Origin: Lateolabrax maculatus
Taxonomy: Eukaryota; Chordata; Actinopteri; Acropomatiformes; Lateolabracidae
NCBI GenBank assembly: GCA_031216445.1
Contig: CM062213.1
Coordinates: forward strand, 14,695,501-14,759,500
Reading direction: 5' to 3'
DNA length: 64,000 nt
Part shown: positions 20,689-33,664 of the stretch, in pieces
Layout of the letters: each line of letters begins with the position of its first letter
How positions within the stretch are numbered: the first letter of the stretch is position 1
Translations under genes and position numbers: made by a program
The notes under the pieces: generated by a model
What the model was told of the DNA's origin: nothing
Databases searched by the model: none
Seen by the model: only the letters and a program-made list of their open reading frames with translations

Positions 20689-21895
20689 GCATGCTCAAGC
20701 GATAATAGAGTGCTATGATCTTCTTTTCAACTGGGAACAGTTTTACAAGACATCTATCATACATTTTTGTAATCCAATCAGGCATTTACACACATCAGAG
20801 TAAATAATAGCTGACAATAGCTACAGAATTTATGTTTCCGCTTGGGAATGGCTTTCAGCACCACAGTGAAGTGGATAGCTCCCCTTCAAGATAACCAGGG
20901 TTTACCATTAGCCCAGGATAAAATATCAACAGTCTCGAACAGGTAAAAATAATTCAGGATGATATGAACACAGGGTTCAAAATACACGTAATTCAATATA
21001 TTCTTATACTATAAATATGAAGTCTTGTCTACAGTAGTGTCCACGTCACAGATGTGGGCTTCAACATCATCAAGCCATCAAAACACATCAATGTTCTGTG
21101 CTGCAGGCCCAAAATGATGCATGCACTACCAGAGCTGTGGGTAAAACGATTAGAGAGCCAGTACAAAAGTATTGATTGGTGGTGAGTTAAACTTCTGTTG
21201 AGATAAGAGTGTTTTTATACTGATAAACAAAATGAAAATACACCAAGAAGTGTGTCTGGAGACAGAGAACACCTACCTGTTTTCTTTTCAACAGCTTTTT
21301 AATGTTTCACTGCAGTGTGAATAGATTCACCTTGTATTCTTACTTTCTTTCTCTGCTAGAATTCAATGCCACATTTCCAGATTCTTGTTTGGTGTACTAC
21401 TGGTGTTATTCTGATATGTGCATCAGTAAAAGTGTTTCACAGTATGACTGGCTGAGAGCTACCAGTTTGCCATAATTCAGGTCTGATAAAGGCGGCAGGT
21501 TCATGGATTTGGACAGAAAAGGCACCACTTTACTAGAATTCTTCAAAGAAAAATACCACCAACAGTTGAAAGTGATTTGCATGTATACACAGTCTCTTTT
21601 GATGCTTCCCTGCAGCTACTTTAACTTTAAATTGAACCAACACATTTAGATACATTCAAATGAGTGACCTTCAGATTGTATATATTACCATTTACTTAAA
21701 CAAATTGAAGTTTTTGCATTGGCATGCAGTATGTCCAGTGTCTGGCACTGCAGGACTTTTAACAATGCTTTAATTTATGTTTTTTCATCTGTGCTGCTCA
21801 ATCCTGGTCTGATACTATAAGGATCTGGTAATTTTCCACCACATAATAACTTACTGATAAAGCCCGGGGTAGCAGGTACTTCTCATTGGAATTCC

Positions 21896-21922
21896 ATGTG
21901 TGTGTGTGTGTGGTGTGTGTGA
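21896..21922. repeat. (TG)n microsatellite
   Basis: An interrupted TG tract of about 26 bp. Confidence 0.9.
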
Positions 21923-24699
21923 GATAGTCTATGGTGTAATTTTACTAATGTGTTCTCTTGAACTGATCATGCATCCTTACTTATCAGTAAAAGGTTGATT
22001 AGGGTCACAACATATTTTGGCAACCTCCAGGACATTGGTTCAACTGTTTTGGAACTGCTTTTCAACCATTACATTTTAGAAGGACGTCAGTCATACAATA
22101 TCTGCTGGGGTGTGTCTAAATGCATTTTTTGAATTTCTGAAGTGGTGTTAAGTTGCTCTTCAAAGAAAGATTCCTTTGTCTTTTAGAAGAGAAGCATGCA
22201 AGGACACAGTGCACAGATTACAACATTTGCATTGAGGACAGTGGATTGTAGTGGTCAACACAGTTTTGCAGAGGAAAATCACTGTCCTTAGTGTGACGGC
22301 TTGTCTCTGACAGCATATGTGACAATTAGAGTGTGTAGACTCGAGACAGATGCATGACTGATGACCATGTTAGGATGTCTATTAAGAGAGAAACATACAA
22401 TCTCCACCATCCATCAACAGCTAAATCCACCCCAAACTTTTAGCAAGTGGTCAAGAAAGACACTAACTAAAGAGGGAGAAAACATTTATGCTGGTGCAAC
22501 AAGATGCCTTTAATATTGTGACTCTTCTGTCATAAGGTGGCTGGTTTGCACTTTATGAATTTAAGATTACACAATGTAAACTGGCCTCTTTGTTCTGACT
22601 TAATTAAAGATTTGCTCTATTTCCACAGTATAACGCTGATGCAGACGAAGCATTTGCAAAAACATGTCCATGAAAGTAGAGCCACTCTCAATGGCAATCG
22701 ATGCTGCCAATTAAGAGAGCTATATGAGGGTGTTAAACACTGTATTGATCTTTTGCAGGTAAGTGTTCATTGTATGAATGCAGAGCTAAATAGCCGTGCT
22801 GGGTTATAGTTGTAGAGTAAGCCAGCCTTTTGTCAATACCAAGTAACTTTCTGATTTCCCATAATTTACTCCATATATTAGTTTTGAATTGTGAATTTAT
22901 TAATTTATTAAGGACTAGATTAACTGTTCACCATCTGCTTCGAACACCAACTAATCTAATGCTTATCACATAGTTGAAGTCTGAAGTTGAAGTGAAGATA
23001 AAATATCCAGACAGTCAACTGTTAATACAAGTATAGCAAAACATACAAAGAATCAACCACAGGGGTTAGGACACTCACAATAGTGTTACTGTTTACAAAA
23101 ACAAACTATACAGTTGAAGATTTGCAATCATTGACCATAAAATATTAAATGGTAGCAATGGATGCATTTGCTTGCTTATTTGTGCAATTTAGTATTAATT
23201 GAATTGCTTTCCAGCACTGAGGGTACTAAAATAAAGCAACATTTTGGCCTTCTGGAACATGCAAGAAGGTTCTGATCGTTTTCAAAGAAATTAAAAATAT
23301 GGAACAAATTATCTCAATCTGTAATGGGCGTTCCTTTTCTATACATTTTGTATTTGTGAGAGAAATAAAAATTAATTTAATCATTATTGTCCTTATAAAG
23401 AAACAGGGAGAGGAAAGAAAGCACAGTGAGAAAGAGAATAATCAAACTGAGGCTAGCACTTGGATTTAATGTAGGTTTTAATCTTATCAGTGATTTAACA
23501 ACTCTGCGTCAGTGATCAAAGATGATCATGCATTATAGCCTGATGGCAAAGAGAGATCACACACAGATAAAGGATAATAAGCGTGACACTTATTTCTTTG
23601 AACATCCTCTTTCTGCCCTATTTCAGTGTTTAAGATATGGATATATTAAAATCTATTTATAGTTTCAGAGACCAGGCCAGTCACAAGACATATTTTAACA
23701 GAACATACTCTTGAATTAATTCATTTTACAGAGGAAATTGAAAATGAATGAAGAAAATAAACTGTACTTTCGAAAGAAGTCTGTCCAGTTAATAACATAG
23801 TGGTTACTTTTTGTATTTCAGTTATGTTGAGATTATTTTCTTTATATATCACACTCATTCTTGTACAGTTTTATTCAGAAGTACCCATCTGTCTTCTTAA
23901 ATGTTTAACTTATTCTAATGCTGACAACTACCAATCACAACATCTTAAAAACAGATGAAGGAGCAATGGTCTTCCCTGAATGATGAGAGGTTGCATTAAG
24001 GCGCATCACAGCCCTATGGTAAACAGATGTTGCATTATGCCATTTTCTCACTACCAGTTCCAAAGACAATCAGAGGTCTTTGTCCACACCAGTGAAATGT
24101 ACTCCCGTCTGCTGCAGTATCTTTTGGCTGTCTTCACGAAAAGACAGGCATTTTTTTTTTTATAAAGGTGCTTCTAAACAGACATTTAGTATGAGGAGCA
24201 GATGTGTTGTGACATGGCTTTCAGGATGGTTGTCTGTTTGGCTAGCTTGTGATATAGACTGACAATGACAAGTGAAAAGGTTCCAGCGGGTGTTTTGTTG
24301 CTGAGCCACCTGCTGAAGCAGAACACACATGGGGACTGAGCTAACCTTGCCTGAAGAACCTACAGGCTTATGAAGGGATGCAGCCAGAGTAAGTATAATA
24401 TATTGTGACACATTACAACACTGAGCCCCTTAAATGAATCAGAAAGTTAACTTTTTTTAGGCCCACTTAAATAGAAAGTGACTCTTGCATAAACAGCTTG
24501 CATGGGATCCTCGACTTGTATTCATTTATCTGATGTGAATTAGTTAGAGAAGGTTTTATTAGAGCAATAAAAATGGCGATTATGAGAGCAAATTTGATAA
24601 GCTGTGCTAACCTGTGCTGTTGGTCTGGCGATGGTAAAGACTATCTGCACCTGTAGATACACATGTCCACAGCTGGACATTATATTCACCATCTACCAT

Positions 24700-24860
24700 T
24701 TTATAAGTGTCTCAATTGTTCCCCTTGGGCGAGAGACAGGGTAGACCTTGGACAGGTCGTCAGTATATCACAAAGCCAACCATTCACACTCACATTCAGA
24801 AAGGCCCCAGTCAGATGTGCAGTGCTAACCACTGCACCACTGTGCTGCCCTATATATTAT
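24700..24860 (+). mobile_element. internally deleted common teleost repeat
   Basis: It contains GGGCGAGAGACAGGGTAGAC, CTTGGACAGGTCGTCAGT, AACCATTCACACTCACATTC, AGAAAGGCCCCAG and GTGCTAACCACTGCACCACT. These are hallmark phrases of a widespread fish repeat whose full copies carry more sequence between the CACATTCA and AGAAAGGCCCC parts. That middle is missing here. The class is not assigned. Confidence 0.6.
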
Positions 24861-24864
24861 ATAT

Positions 24865-26330
24865 TAGTAGTAGTGGTAGTAGTAATAGCTGTTGTTGCGT
24901 GTGATTTTATGTTCTTTGTCAAATAAACTTAACTAAACTGTAATATAATAATATATTTCTATTTTATAATAATTATTTTGTGTAATGCTCTATTATAATA
25001 TTATTGTATTTAGTAATTAATCTGGGATTTTTGTAGAAACTGTACCTTTGGAGTTTCCTTACTACTGAACTATAAATAATCAAGTGTTTTTGCAAAGACT
25101 CATTGGTTGTGGTCATGCCAGCTCATCCATAAAACATGTCTTCTTCTGGTCCAGCTGTAAGAGGTAAGGGTGATTGAGGAGAACAATTATAATGGGTCAT
25201 ATATGTTCCCATTTACTGGTTCATTACCAGCCCCCACATGCACCCGCTTCGAACGTCAACCCATCGTATTGTTGAATTATCAAGGACACATTCGTGTTTT
25301 TGTGTTGAGAAATATTAACAATACGATTCAGACAACATGCAAGTTACAAGGTTTCAGCGATAGCCATGTCCCTAGCAACCACCATAGCAACGGTACAAAA
25401 CGTTGCAGAATCTTCATAATAACTAACAAAATAAATATTAAATACGCTCACTGACCAGAGAATATGAAAATAAAATACTAATTTCTTGCAAACAATATCA
25501 TCAAAATGCATTTCAATGATGAAACTATCTTAAAATATTACATTTTCCACTGAGAATATAATGAATGTCTGCCTTTTTTTTTTCTTTTACAGAGAGAAAC
25601 TTGGCAGTCACATGAAATGACGTTCAGTGGTGAACTGGAGTCCTTTCGGACTGGATCAGGAGTCTTCTTGTATTCATAAAGTTGATCAACCATACCAATC
25701 GATGATAACAGCCTTCGAAGGCTACTTCTGACTCATATCTATGGGGCTTATCACCACTGATAACGCCCGTTCAATCGAGTGATAACATTCGAAGTGGGTG
25801 GCATTCAACTGCCTGATTTCTGCTCTGCCCCTTTACAATAAAGGATAATTTAATGAGAGTGCTCAACGGCACATTTTCAAAAAGATTGTCTTTAAATTTC
25901 TCCCATGTATTTTGCTGAAGTGTGAATCTTTAGTTGGGTCACTAGATACTGAAGGAGTTATCTACGTCCATTCCCCCTCAGTGGTCCTCAGTACAGGGAT
26001 GCAACGGATGGTTAAGGAAAGAGAGAAAAGCAGGAAATTGGGGGGAGATGAAAAGAGGGTGTATTGCAATTGAGAATTTAAGGATGAAAAGGCATTGGGC
26101 ACAAAAGACAAAGTAAAATAAAAATGCCTTATGAAGAGATATAAGAACAAAGATAAACAGAGGGAAAGATAGAATAGGAGGAAGGGTTTTAGGGGGAACA
26201 GCAAGTTGAGAATTAACAAGAGCCAGGCGCTGCTGCTGGCTTAACGATTGCATGTCTTCGTCACTGAAAGGTTACCATGAACAACACTGACAGTTCTGCC
26301 TACTAGGCTCTGACTGGCATGCTTTACTCA
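24865..26330. other. intergenic, unclassified, contains GATAAC/TTCGAAG cluster
   Basis: No gene is seen. The stretch 25600-25850 is less AT-rich and has repeated TTCGAAG and TGATAAC words in both orientations, possibly a relic of a DNA transposon. Positions 25984-26185 are purine-rich. Confidence 0.4.
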
Positions 26331-26535
26331 TAGCATAGGGAGGAGTAGGTGAAAGGAAGAGTAAATAAAGAACAAGTAGGAGAAATTATAACAAGGGAAA
26401 CAGGCAGAAGAGGTGAGAAAGGAGAAAGAAGCATAAGGGAGGAGGTGGAAAGATGGAGGGAGAGTGAAAGGGATAAGGAGAGGAGAAAACGGAGGAGAGA
26501 GAGAAAAAAGCCAGAAGGGGGTGAGGGAAGGGTAA
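26331..26535 (+). repeat. purine-rich (GGA/GAA) tract
   Basis: About 200 bp in which nearly all bases on the plus strand are A or G. Open frames across it are low-complexity artefacts. Confidence 0.8.
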
Positions 26536-26994
26536 CATGGAGACCTTAAATGAACATAGATGATTGCGTGATGCTGAATCATTAGTCCTGGAGTAATAGC
26601 TCTCGTCACAGTGCCTGGGTAAGAAGAGGACAGTGAGCCCATCTGATAACTGCTCTAAACTAATACTCTACACAGGGACAGAACAAACTTTTCTTGTCAT
26701 ACAGGGAGTTTTACATTAAAAAGTGAGTTGACGGTACCCTTCAGGGTTGATAGCTGATCATAAATACAAACCGTTAGCATTACGTAACCAGCTCGGCATT
26801 GGACCCTGAATCCACGGGTGGAATAAACTGAGTAACCTTTTGTGGTAACAAAATCGTTTTTTACGTGCAACAGTGGTGTTACAACCTTGATCTTATTTTG
26901 TTAGGTGTTGGTTTTAGGATCTGTTCTCTCCATCAGTATGTATAAGACATGTGACAAGTGTGTGTGTCACACAGTGGATTGGTTTAGTCGTTGA

Positions 26995-27700
26995 TGAAAC
27001 CTGCAGAGATTGCAGATAATTTAAGTCCTAATATCACAAATGTTATTGATGCTTTTGCCTCCATTAAAGTAAAAGTAGTCTCCAGTAAGAAAAGAGCAAT
27101 ACAGATTTTTAAGAAAGCGTGTTGAAAAGCTGAATGCACGTGCTGAAAATTTGACATCTATAAAGAAAGACTTTGGATTATTAATTTAGAACTGAGATGT
27201 GCAAGGCAGTCATTCTTCTCCGACATAATTGCAAAAACATAATAATGCCTCCTTCTTTACTCACAAAATTCAGAAAATTGGACAAGCTGTCAGCCTGTTT
27301 TGTCCTTGCGTTTACTTAAAACCAATTCAATTAGCATGACACAATTTGATACTATAGCAACTATTAAACCTTGGAAGAAATTGTGGATCATCAGAAATCC
27401 TTCTCTTGCTGCCTTGATATTCTGCCTACTAGTTTTTTCCCACAGGCCCTGAAAACTGCAGTTATTAAGATACTCTTAAAGAAAGAACACTCAAGAAAAC
27501 TCACAATTTAACAATTATATATATCAATTTATAATAACTATATAACTATAACTAAAAAGCTAGACTGGATCTTGGTCACCAAATTGCTGCTTCGAGCAGC
27601 AGTGTAACATAATTTCTTCTTGTTTGTTGCCCTATGGCCTCCAGTACAGCATCTATGATGCTATGAAAGGACACGATCAATTCACATGTTCCCCAGTTTG
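26995..27700 (+). mobile_element. decayed L2/Rex-like LINE fragment (EN-RT linker and RT start)
   Basis: The conceptual translation, with frameshifts and stops, gives PAEIADNLSPNITNVIDAFA, IYKERLWIINLELR, ARQSFFSDIIAKT and FPQALKTAVIKILLKKEHS. These are recognisable pieces of the non-LTR retrotransposon ORF common in fish genomes (FFSDII segment, and the FP.ALKTAVIKPLLKK start of reverse transcriptase). The segment between CCLDILPT and FFPQAL appears deleted. The element is dead. Boundaries are approximate, and the part after 27480 is uncertain. Confidence 0.6.
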
Positions 27701-28050
27701 ACAGTGGATCAATTTTTCAATGCTAATTTCAACTAAGTGATTGACAGTGATTTGCTGCTGCTGAAATTTTAGATTGGGAATCGTTTCTTCTCTCTTTCAC
27801 CCTGAATTAATATTAAAGTAATTATAGAATGATCAAAAATCAATTTTCATACCTCAGTTTCACATGTGATGTATACTGTGATTGGAAATGAATATTGAAG
27901 GATTGACATTTACTGCCTCAGATAGATTTTTCCTTAGAAACAAAGGTTAACTATACCACAATTCAAATTCAGACACTATATAGTGTAAAATAACAAAGTG
28001 ATATAGTGTAAATTATTAAATAAAAGATTACTGGACTTCACTGCCATTTC

Positions 28051-28074
28051 TTTTTTTTTTTTTTTTTTTTTTTT
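28051..28074. repeat. poly(T) tract
   Basis: A run of 24 T just upstream of a dispersed repeat copy. Confidence 0.95.
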
Positions 28075-28091
28075 GGATTTTTGTTTGTATT

Positions 28092-28525
28092 TAGTCATAA
28101 ACCAAACTATATATTACATTTTTTACATGATGATGGGATGAGATTATTGCATTACTACACGGATGTCTGCACCAAATTTAATGGCAATCCATTCAATATT
28201 TGAGACATTTCACTCAAAACCACAAATGTCAACCTTGGTACCATGCTAGTACTGGAGGAAAGGTCAGTGGATCACCAAAATAATTAGGATTCTTAATCTG
28301 GGAACCATGAATGTTGGAGCCAATCCATCAAGTGTATGTGGATGTAGATGTTTTATTGGATAAGTGAAAACATTAACCCCTCAGGTGACACTAAATGAAA
28401 ACTCGGTAGTTCACCAAAGCCAGTAGGCTTCACCCTCTGGGGACCATGGATGGTTTCATGGTAATCCATCATATAATTGCTGAGAGATTTCAGTCTGGAC
28501 CGAAGAGGCCGACTGACCAACCAAC
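28092..28525 (+). repeat. second good copy of the 11960-12445 repeat family
   Basis: It shares TCATAAACCAAA, TTTAATGGCAATCCATTCAA, GAGACATTTCACTCAAAACC, TCTGGGGACCATGGATG and TTTCAGTCTGGACCGAAG with the family. It includes an internal duplication of the ACCATGAATG...AATCCATC unit. Confidence 0.65.
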
Positions 28526-28529
28526 ATTG

Positions 28530-31500
28530 GCATCCTTAGTGTCACACTGCAATCGTGGGTAAAAAAGATATACAGGTTATACAAAATATATCTAATAGCA
28601 TGTTGATGCCAACTAGGCATCTACCATCTGATTTTCATTGCAATGTATTCCAAACACTTTCTCGTGGGGTGGAAAGAAGAAGGTGGGGCAGAATAGATAG
28701 TGAAAAGGTCCTTACAGTGAAGAAGAGGTGTTCCTGTTGTTTTACAATTGTCATAACAAACCTAAAGTAGTATGTTACAATATATTCAGCTCTTTGTAAT
28801 ACGTTATTGATGAAACAATACCTTGATAAAGCTGCCTCGTCTCAATTTGTTTAAAGGGTGAGCTTTCCCAAACGCACGACCTAATGAACGCCACACAATA
28901 GCCCATTTGTCCATGTAGAGAGGAATTTCAAGCTGCCTGGAAATACAGTAGCTGAAGGATGTGGTCAGCAGCATTTGCATCTTATCATTCTTGTGCACAA
29001 TTGCATCTCTGGAGATGAGACAAAAATGGAATAGCCTCAAGGAGAGCGATTACTACAATAGCTGTCTCTAATTCTGACGCAGTGTGTAAAATCATTGTGG
29101 CATGAACTATGTGCTATATATACTATATTGTAAATATGAATGAAATCTTCTCAGAGATCAGAGATATACATCCTCCTGGGATCTAATCTGGCCAGGCCAA
29201 ATTATCAGAATATTGTGCCCTGCATTTCTTTTAGGGCCAACAAACTTCTCTTTATGTTATTGTCTTAGACATAAAACATAGGTGCACGCACAATCACCAT
29301 GAGGGCTGGGGTAAGGGGGCGAAATCAGTTCACATACAATTTTCTACAATAGTAAATTAATAAGTAAACGTTATAATAAGTTTTTCTTTTTTGTTTTACA
29401 CTTTTCTTACCTTTTTCTGTTTTTTTTTTAGACAATAACCTTCATAAAGGCCATTCCTGTTAACTGTCAGTTATGTTTTTATATTGCAGTTCAATAATAA
29501 AACACAGATTAAGATTCCCACCCTTAGTGTAGCCTTCAAGCCTGGCAGACTGAGCAAGTTACATTATAGATAACAAGAAGTGAGCAGTTTTTAACCTAGA
29601 GCTGACAAATGGATGATATTATAATGAACACTTCAAGTCATAATTCCAAGACAGAAACATTTCGACTGCACAAATGCCTGATGTCAGACCAACATGGTGA
29701 TGTATACTACACACCATTAATAAAAAATTTAAAAATCCTTATTTTTGTTAGTGTATGACTTTAAATCTCTCAAGAACCTTGAAAGACTAATCTTTAAAAG
29801 ATGTGTTTGACTCTTGAAGTAACATACATTCAACTGCAATTAACCTTAAAAGATGAGTGCTCATAACCAGTCTATTAAGATTAGTTTATTGAAGAATGGA
29901 GATTTTACAAAGTATCACCTCATCTGAAACTGAATGAATCAAAACCGCAGTTTTCGGATTTTGAGCTCATGGGGCACACATGACTAAACATGCAACATCA
30001 CGTAACAACAAAAAAATATAGAATAGGTGACTTGCTGATAGTGTGCAGCAAAATTAAGCCGAAAGAATATTCTGTCCACTATCTGATGTGTGCTGAGGAA
30101 ATCTGAAAGGATGTGATAGTTACACTGCATCCACGGGGTCTAAAATAGCTTTTCGCCATATTGCACTCACAGGAGAGGAGAGGCACTTCATACATACACG
30201 AACAAAACGGATAAGATCGCCTCGGGCATCGAATTAGGACCGAATTATCCTCTTCTTCCCCCCACCCCTCCACCTCCGTGTTATTTCCGCACAGCCACTC
30301 ATGGCATAGTAAACCAAATAATCCACTCGTTATCACAAAGCACATCATTACACGTTAATAGCCTAGCCATGTTGACACACCATTAGGCATAGGGAATTTG
30401 GGTAATGTGCTATACCACCGTTTGTAGATTCCTCTTCTTCTCAGGGGATGTATGCAAAAGCCAGTGAGAAAATGAAGAACAAAGAAGTGAGCTATACACG
30501 TAATGTCATTTTTTATTGAAAGCATGTTGTTGAGACATTGTTAAAAATGACTAATAATCGTCATTATTCTGATTTGATGATAATAGTTGAGTTGTGATAT
30601 GACAGGACTATACTAATGGAGCAAAATTGCACCATGTGATTCACCAAATGACAAGAGGAAACAAAGAAAAAACAGGAAGTTGGAGACAGAAATAAAGAGA
30701 AAACTGGATCCAATGGATGGAGAGGAAAGAAAATAGAGAGACCAAGTGGGGGACAGGCAAATCAAGAAAGAGAAATGGATTAAGTGTAAAATTTACCTCT
30801 AGAGGAGATGTTCTTCTAGCTTTGATGCTGCCATACAAGTCTGCTTCCTCTGACCTGGCAGACATTTCCACACACTCCAGTTAACCGCACTGAGACCGGA
30901 GGCACCTTTGGCCCGTTTCTTTTACAATGAACTGAAGTTACACTGATTTTTGGGGCAGGTGGAGAATAATTCAGAATTAAAATTTGAATAGATTAAAAAG
31001 TTTAGCCCCTTTGATGAGGGGAGTTAAGTGGTTTTAAATCATATTTCACTTTGGTATGACTTTCTTTTTACACATACCCTTTTTGAAGCAGTCAGTCACC
31101 AAAGTTAGCTTATGTGGAATTACTAATTACCCCTGGTCTACAATCTCTGTTGCTGGTAAAAAATAAAATAAAATCAGGAATGTCCTTGAAAAACTCTAAA
31201 GCTCTCACCACTCTTAACTGTACTACACAGTGTTTTACATATAAATACAATAATGCAGACACTCTACTGTAGTTGTACTGTATGCATAATAATTTTATGG
31301 CTGCTGAGCACAACTGTGGGAGGCACTTTATCTTCAGGCTATCAATTCTCTCTCTTTCTCTCTCATGCAAACACACCATCTTTCCTTCTTTTTTTTCAGA
31401 TAATAGTTGGATTATGCACAGACACTGTGGGTGGACAGAACACTTTTATCTCCAACTGGCTGGATTCTTTTTAGTGTTTCATCCCTCAAAAGAAAGGATT

Positions 31501-31970
31501 AATACCCTTTAAAATCTTCTTAAAAGTTTCCCATACAAGGAGGAGTTTCTCATGTGTTTAACATAATTGGCTGTGAGTTCTTAACCAGACTTGTGTTGAC
31601 ATGCAAATCCAAAAATGGCAGGCACTGAATCTAATTTTTTTAACAAGTATTTTTAATCATGTGAAAGAAAAGTTTTGCAAACATCCGTTTTGTTTCTCTC
31701 AATTAGGGTCTGTAGAAGAACATTTCTCAACATATTACAATATATCAGACATGTGTATTTATCCTAAAATCCTAAAATTAGAGCATTTTCTTATCAGATT
31801 GCCAAATGCTTCAGGGACCTATTTGCCTTGATATTAATTTGATTTCACCCTTCATTCAGAGAGAGGGACAAGAGGATATAAATAGAGGGAAACAGAGAAG
31901 GAGGATATGGATACAATTAGAATGACAGAGAGCAAAAGAGAGGGACAGAAAGATAGAAAGAAGGCAAGTT
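28530..31970. other. intergenic, no gene seen
   Basis: Unique-looking AT-rich DNA with purine-rich stretches (30640-30780, 31855-31970). The ORF-like stretches have no recognisable product. Confidence 0.6.
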
Positions 31971-31971
31971 A

Positions 31972-32012
31972 AAGGGGTAGTTCGGATTTTTTGAAGTGGG
32001 GTTGTATGAGGA
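31972..32012 (+). mobile_element. terminal fragment of a teleost repeat abutting a LINE
   Basis: TTAAAGGGGTAGTTCGGATT followed by TTTTGAAGTGGGGTTGTATGA matches the start of a common fish element as I remember it. Only about 40 bp are present, ending where the LINE fragment begins. Confidence 0.45.
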
Positions 32013-32695
32013 GGCAAAGTTATTACATGACTGAGTGGAGAGCAGTTCAGGGGCTACTTTCGCTTGGGGGTTTGTCAGCCTGTCAACAATGGAGAGTAAG
32101 ACGCATTAATAATAGTTTTGTTGATGAGGTCATAAAACAAATATTATCTAGCTCTCTTCAATTCCAAACTGTAGGTGCATAGTTTTCCTTTGTAAATGTC
32201 GCAATAAACCCTGAGTTTAGTTTTTTGCCACCTGCGTTCAGCTTTCCAGCATTCTGTTTTTTTAAGCTTTAGTAATGTGGCATTTCTCCACAGTGCCTTT
32301 CTCTTAACATAGATTGATTTAATCTTTGAAGGTGCAATGCCATCAATGATATTATATTTCCATACAATCACTGACGGAGGCCAATTGAGAGCAGGTGATG
32401 TGGAGCCTGTATAAATGAGTTGGTGTTCTCATTGATAAACCACCTTGAGATTACATCTGTCCTGGTATGGATCCCAGCAGTGACAGTCACAAAGAAAACA
32501 CAGTAGTGGTCAGCGAGAGCAACATCAGGAACCAACACCTTAGAGATAACCTACATACTTCAACATAATTAAGCCCAGGGTGTGGCCCTCGCAGTGGGTG
32601 GGCCCTGACACTCGCTGAATCAGTCCAAAATTGTCCAGAGTACAATACAGTTCTCTGGCACTTCTGTCAGTCAAAGTCAATACATATGATGTACA
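32013..32695 (-). mobile_element. decayed L2/Rex-like LINE fragment, minus strand (EN end to RT linker)
   Basis: Minus-strand translation yields, with frameshifts, LDNFGLIQRVSGPTH then GHTLGL, DVALADHYCVFF, IIDGIAPSKIKSI, KALWRNATLLKLKKTECWKA, ERRWQKTKLRVYCDIYKGK, LYSLELK-like sequence and VDRLTNPP. These follow the order of the C-terminal endonuclease and linker of fish L2/Rex LINE ORFs. The fragment overlaps in coding position with the plus-strand piece at 26995-27700. It is inactive, 5'- and 3'-truncated. Confidence 0.65.
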
Positions 32696-33004
32696 AAGAC
32701 AAAGAGGAGGTGGCTGGGGGACAGAAATAAACAGGAGGCCAGTACAAGAGCTAAATGTGCATAACCAAAGGTTATCAACCAGTTATGGAGGGTATCAGCC
32801 GCTGACAGGGAGGGCACTGAATCGCTGGCTGCGGTGCTCAGGTGATAAGCCAGACATGGAGAAAAGGCACCAAAGCTGTACTTACACGTGTGGGCTCCAG
32901 AATCAGAGCCCGTTGCAGTGGTCAGGTAGTAGAGAGCTTGGTTGTGGCACTTTTTCGCCGGCTGCAGACGGGATCCGGTCAGAATCAGTTGAAGGTAATT
33001 TAAA

Positions 33005-33150
33005 TGAAAAGTCAGAGGATCACAAGTCAGTAAGATTCCTCCTCTGCCGATCATGAATGTCTGTATAAAATGTCATTGCAATCCATGGAATCTTTGCTGA
33101 GATATTTCAGTCTTGACAAAGTGGTGGTCCAATCAACCGATTGAATAACT
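33005..33150 (+). repeat. partial copy of the 11960-12445 repeat family
   Basis: It shares GAAAAGTCAGAGGATCAC, CATGAATGTCTGTATAAAAT, CATTGCAATCCATGG and GAGATATTTCAGTCTTGAC with the family. Confidence 0.55.
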
Positions 33151-33664
33151 GACTTTGCATTTGCTAGAGCCACACCACAAAAAAAGCATTGTAAAGGATA
33201 AATAGGTTGTTGGATGTAAGGTTAATTAAAGACGTGGCTCTATTATGCTGGAAATTAATATATTTTTCAGCCAGCTAAGCTATGATGGGATTTCTGAGCT
33301 ACATCAGCTCTCACATAGAAATAATTAGAGTTCAAAGGAGAGCATCAGCTGGATGGTCATTAGAATCAAAGGTCTGACTCTACATTATCAGACTTCATTA
33401 TCTACATAGGTGAACTTTAAAAGAGAAGATGAACTTTGACTTACTGGACTTTAAGTCTAATAAGACAAAGTTCACCTTCACCACACAGATGTTCCTCTTC
33501 ACACTGGCATGTGTGCATTTTTACTTGGCTGAGGTGCAAAAGTTACTGAATCAATAAAAGCAGAATGTGTGCAATGGAAACAGACTTAGTAACTAAATCG
33601 TGCATGACGAATATGAAGCATGTGACTTAAGTGTGATGAGGAGACTGTAACGTTTTCCAGAATT

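Larger units (their letters stand above)
18398..24695. other. intergenic, no gene seen
   Basis: AT-rich DNA with no convincing open frame. Contents worth noting are a perfect 13-bp inverted repeat at 20658-20688 and a TG repeat at 21896-21922. Confidence 0.6.

Noticed and set aside
32631..33056. A 141-codon plus-strand open frame and a 125-codon minus frame opposite it
   Set aside because: They overlap a LINE relic and a dispersed repeat, show no domain, and lack splice or start context.
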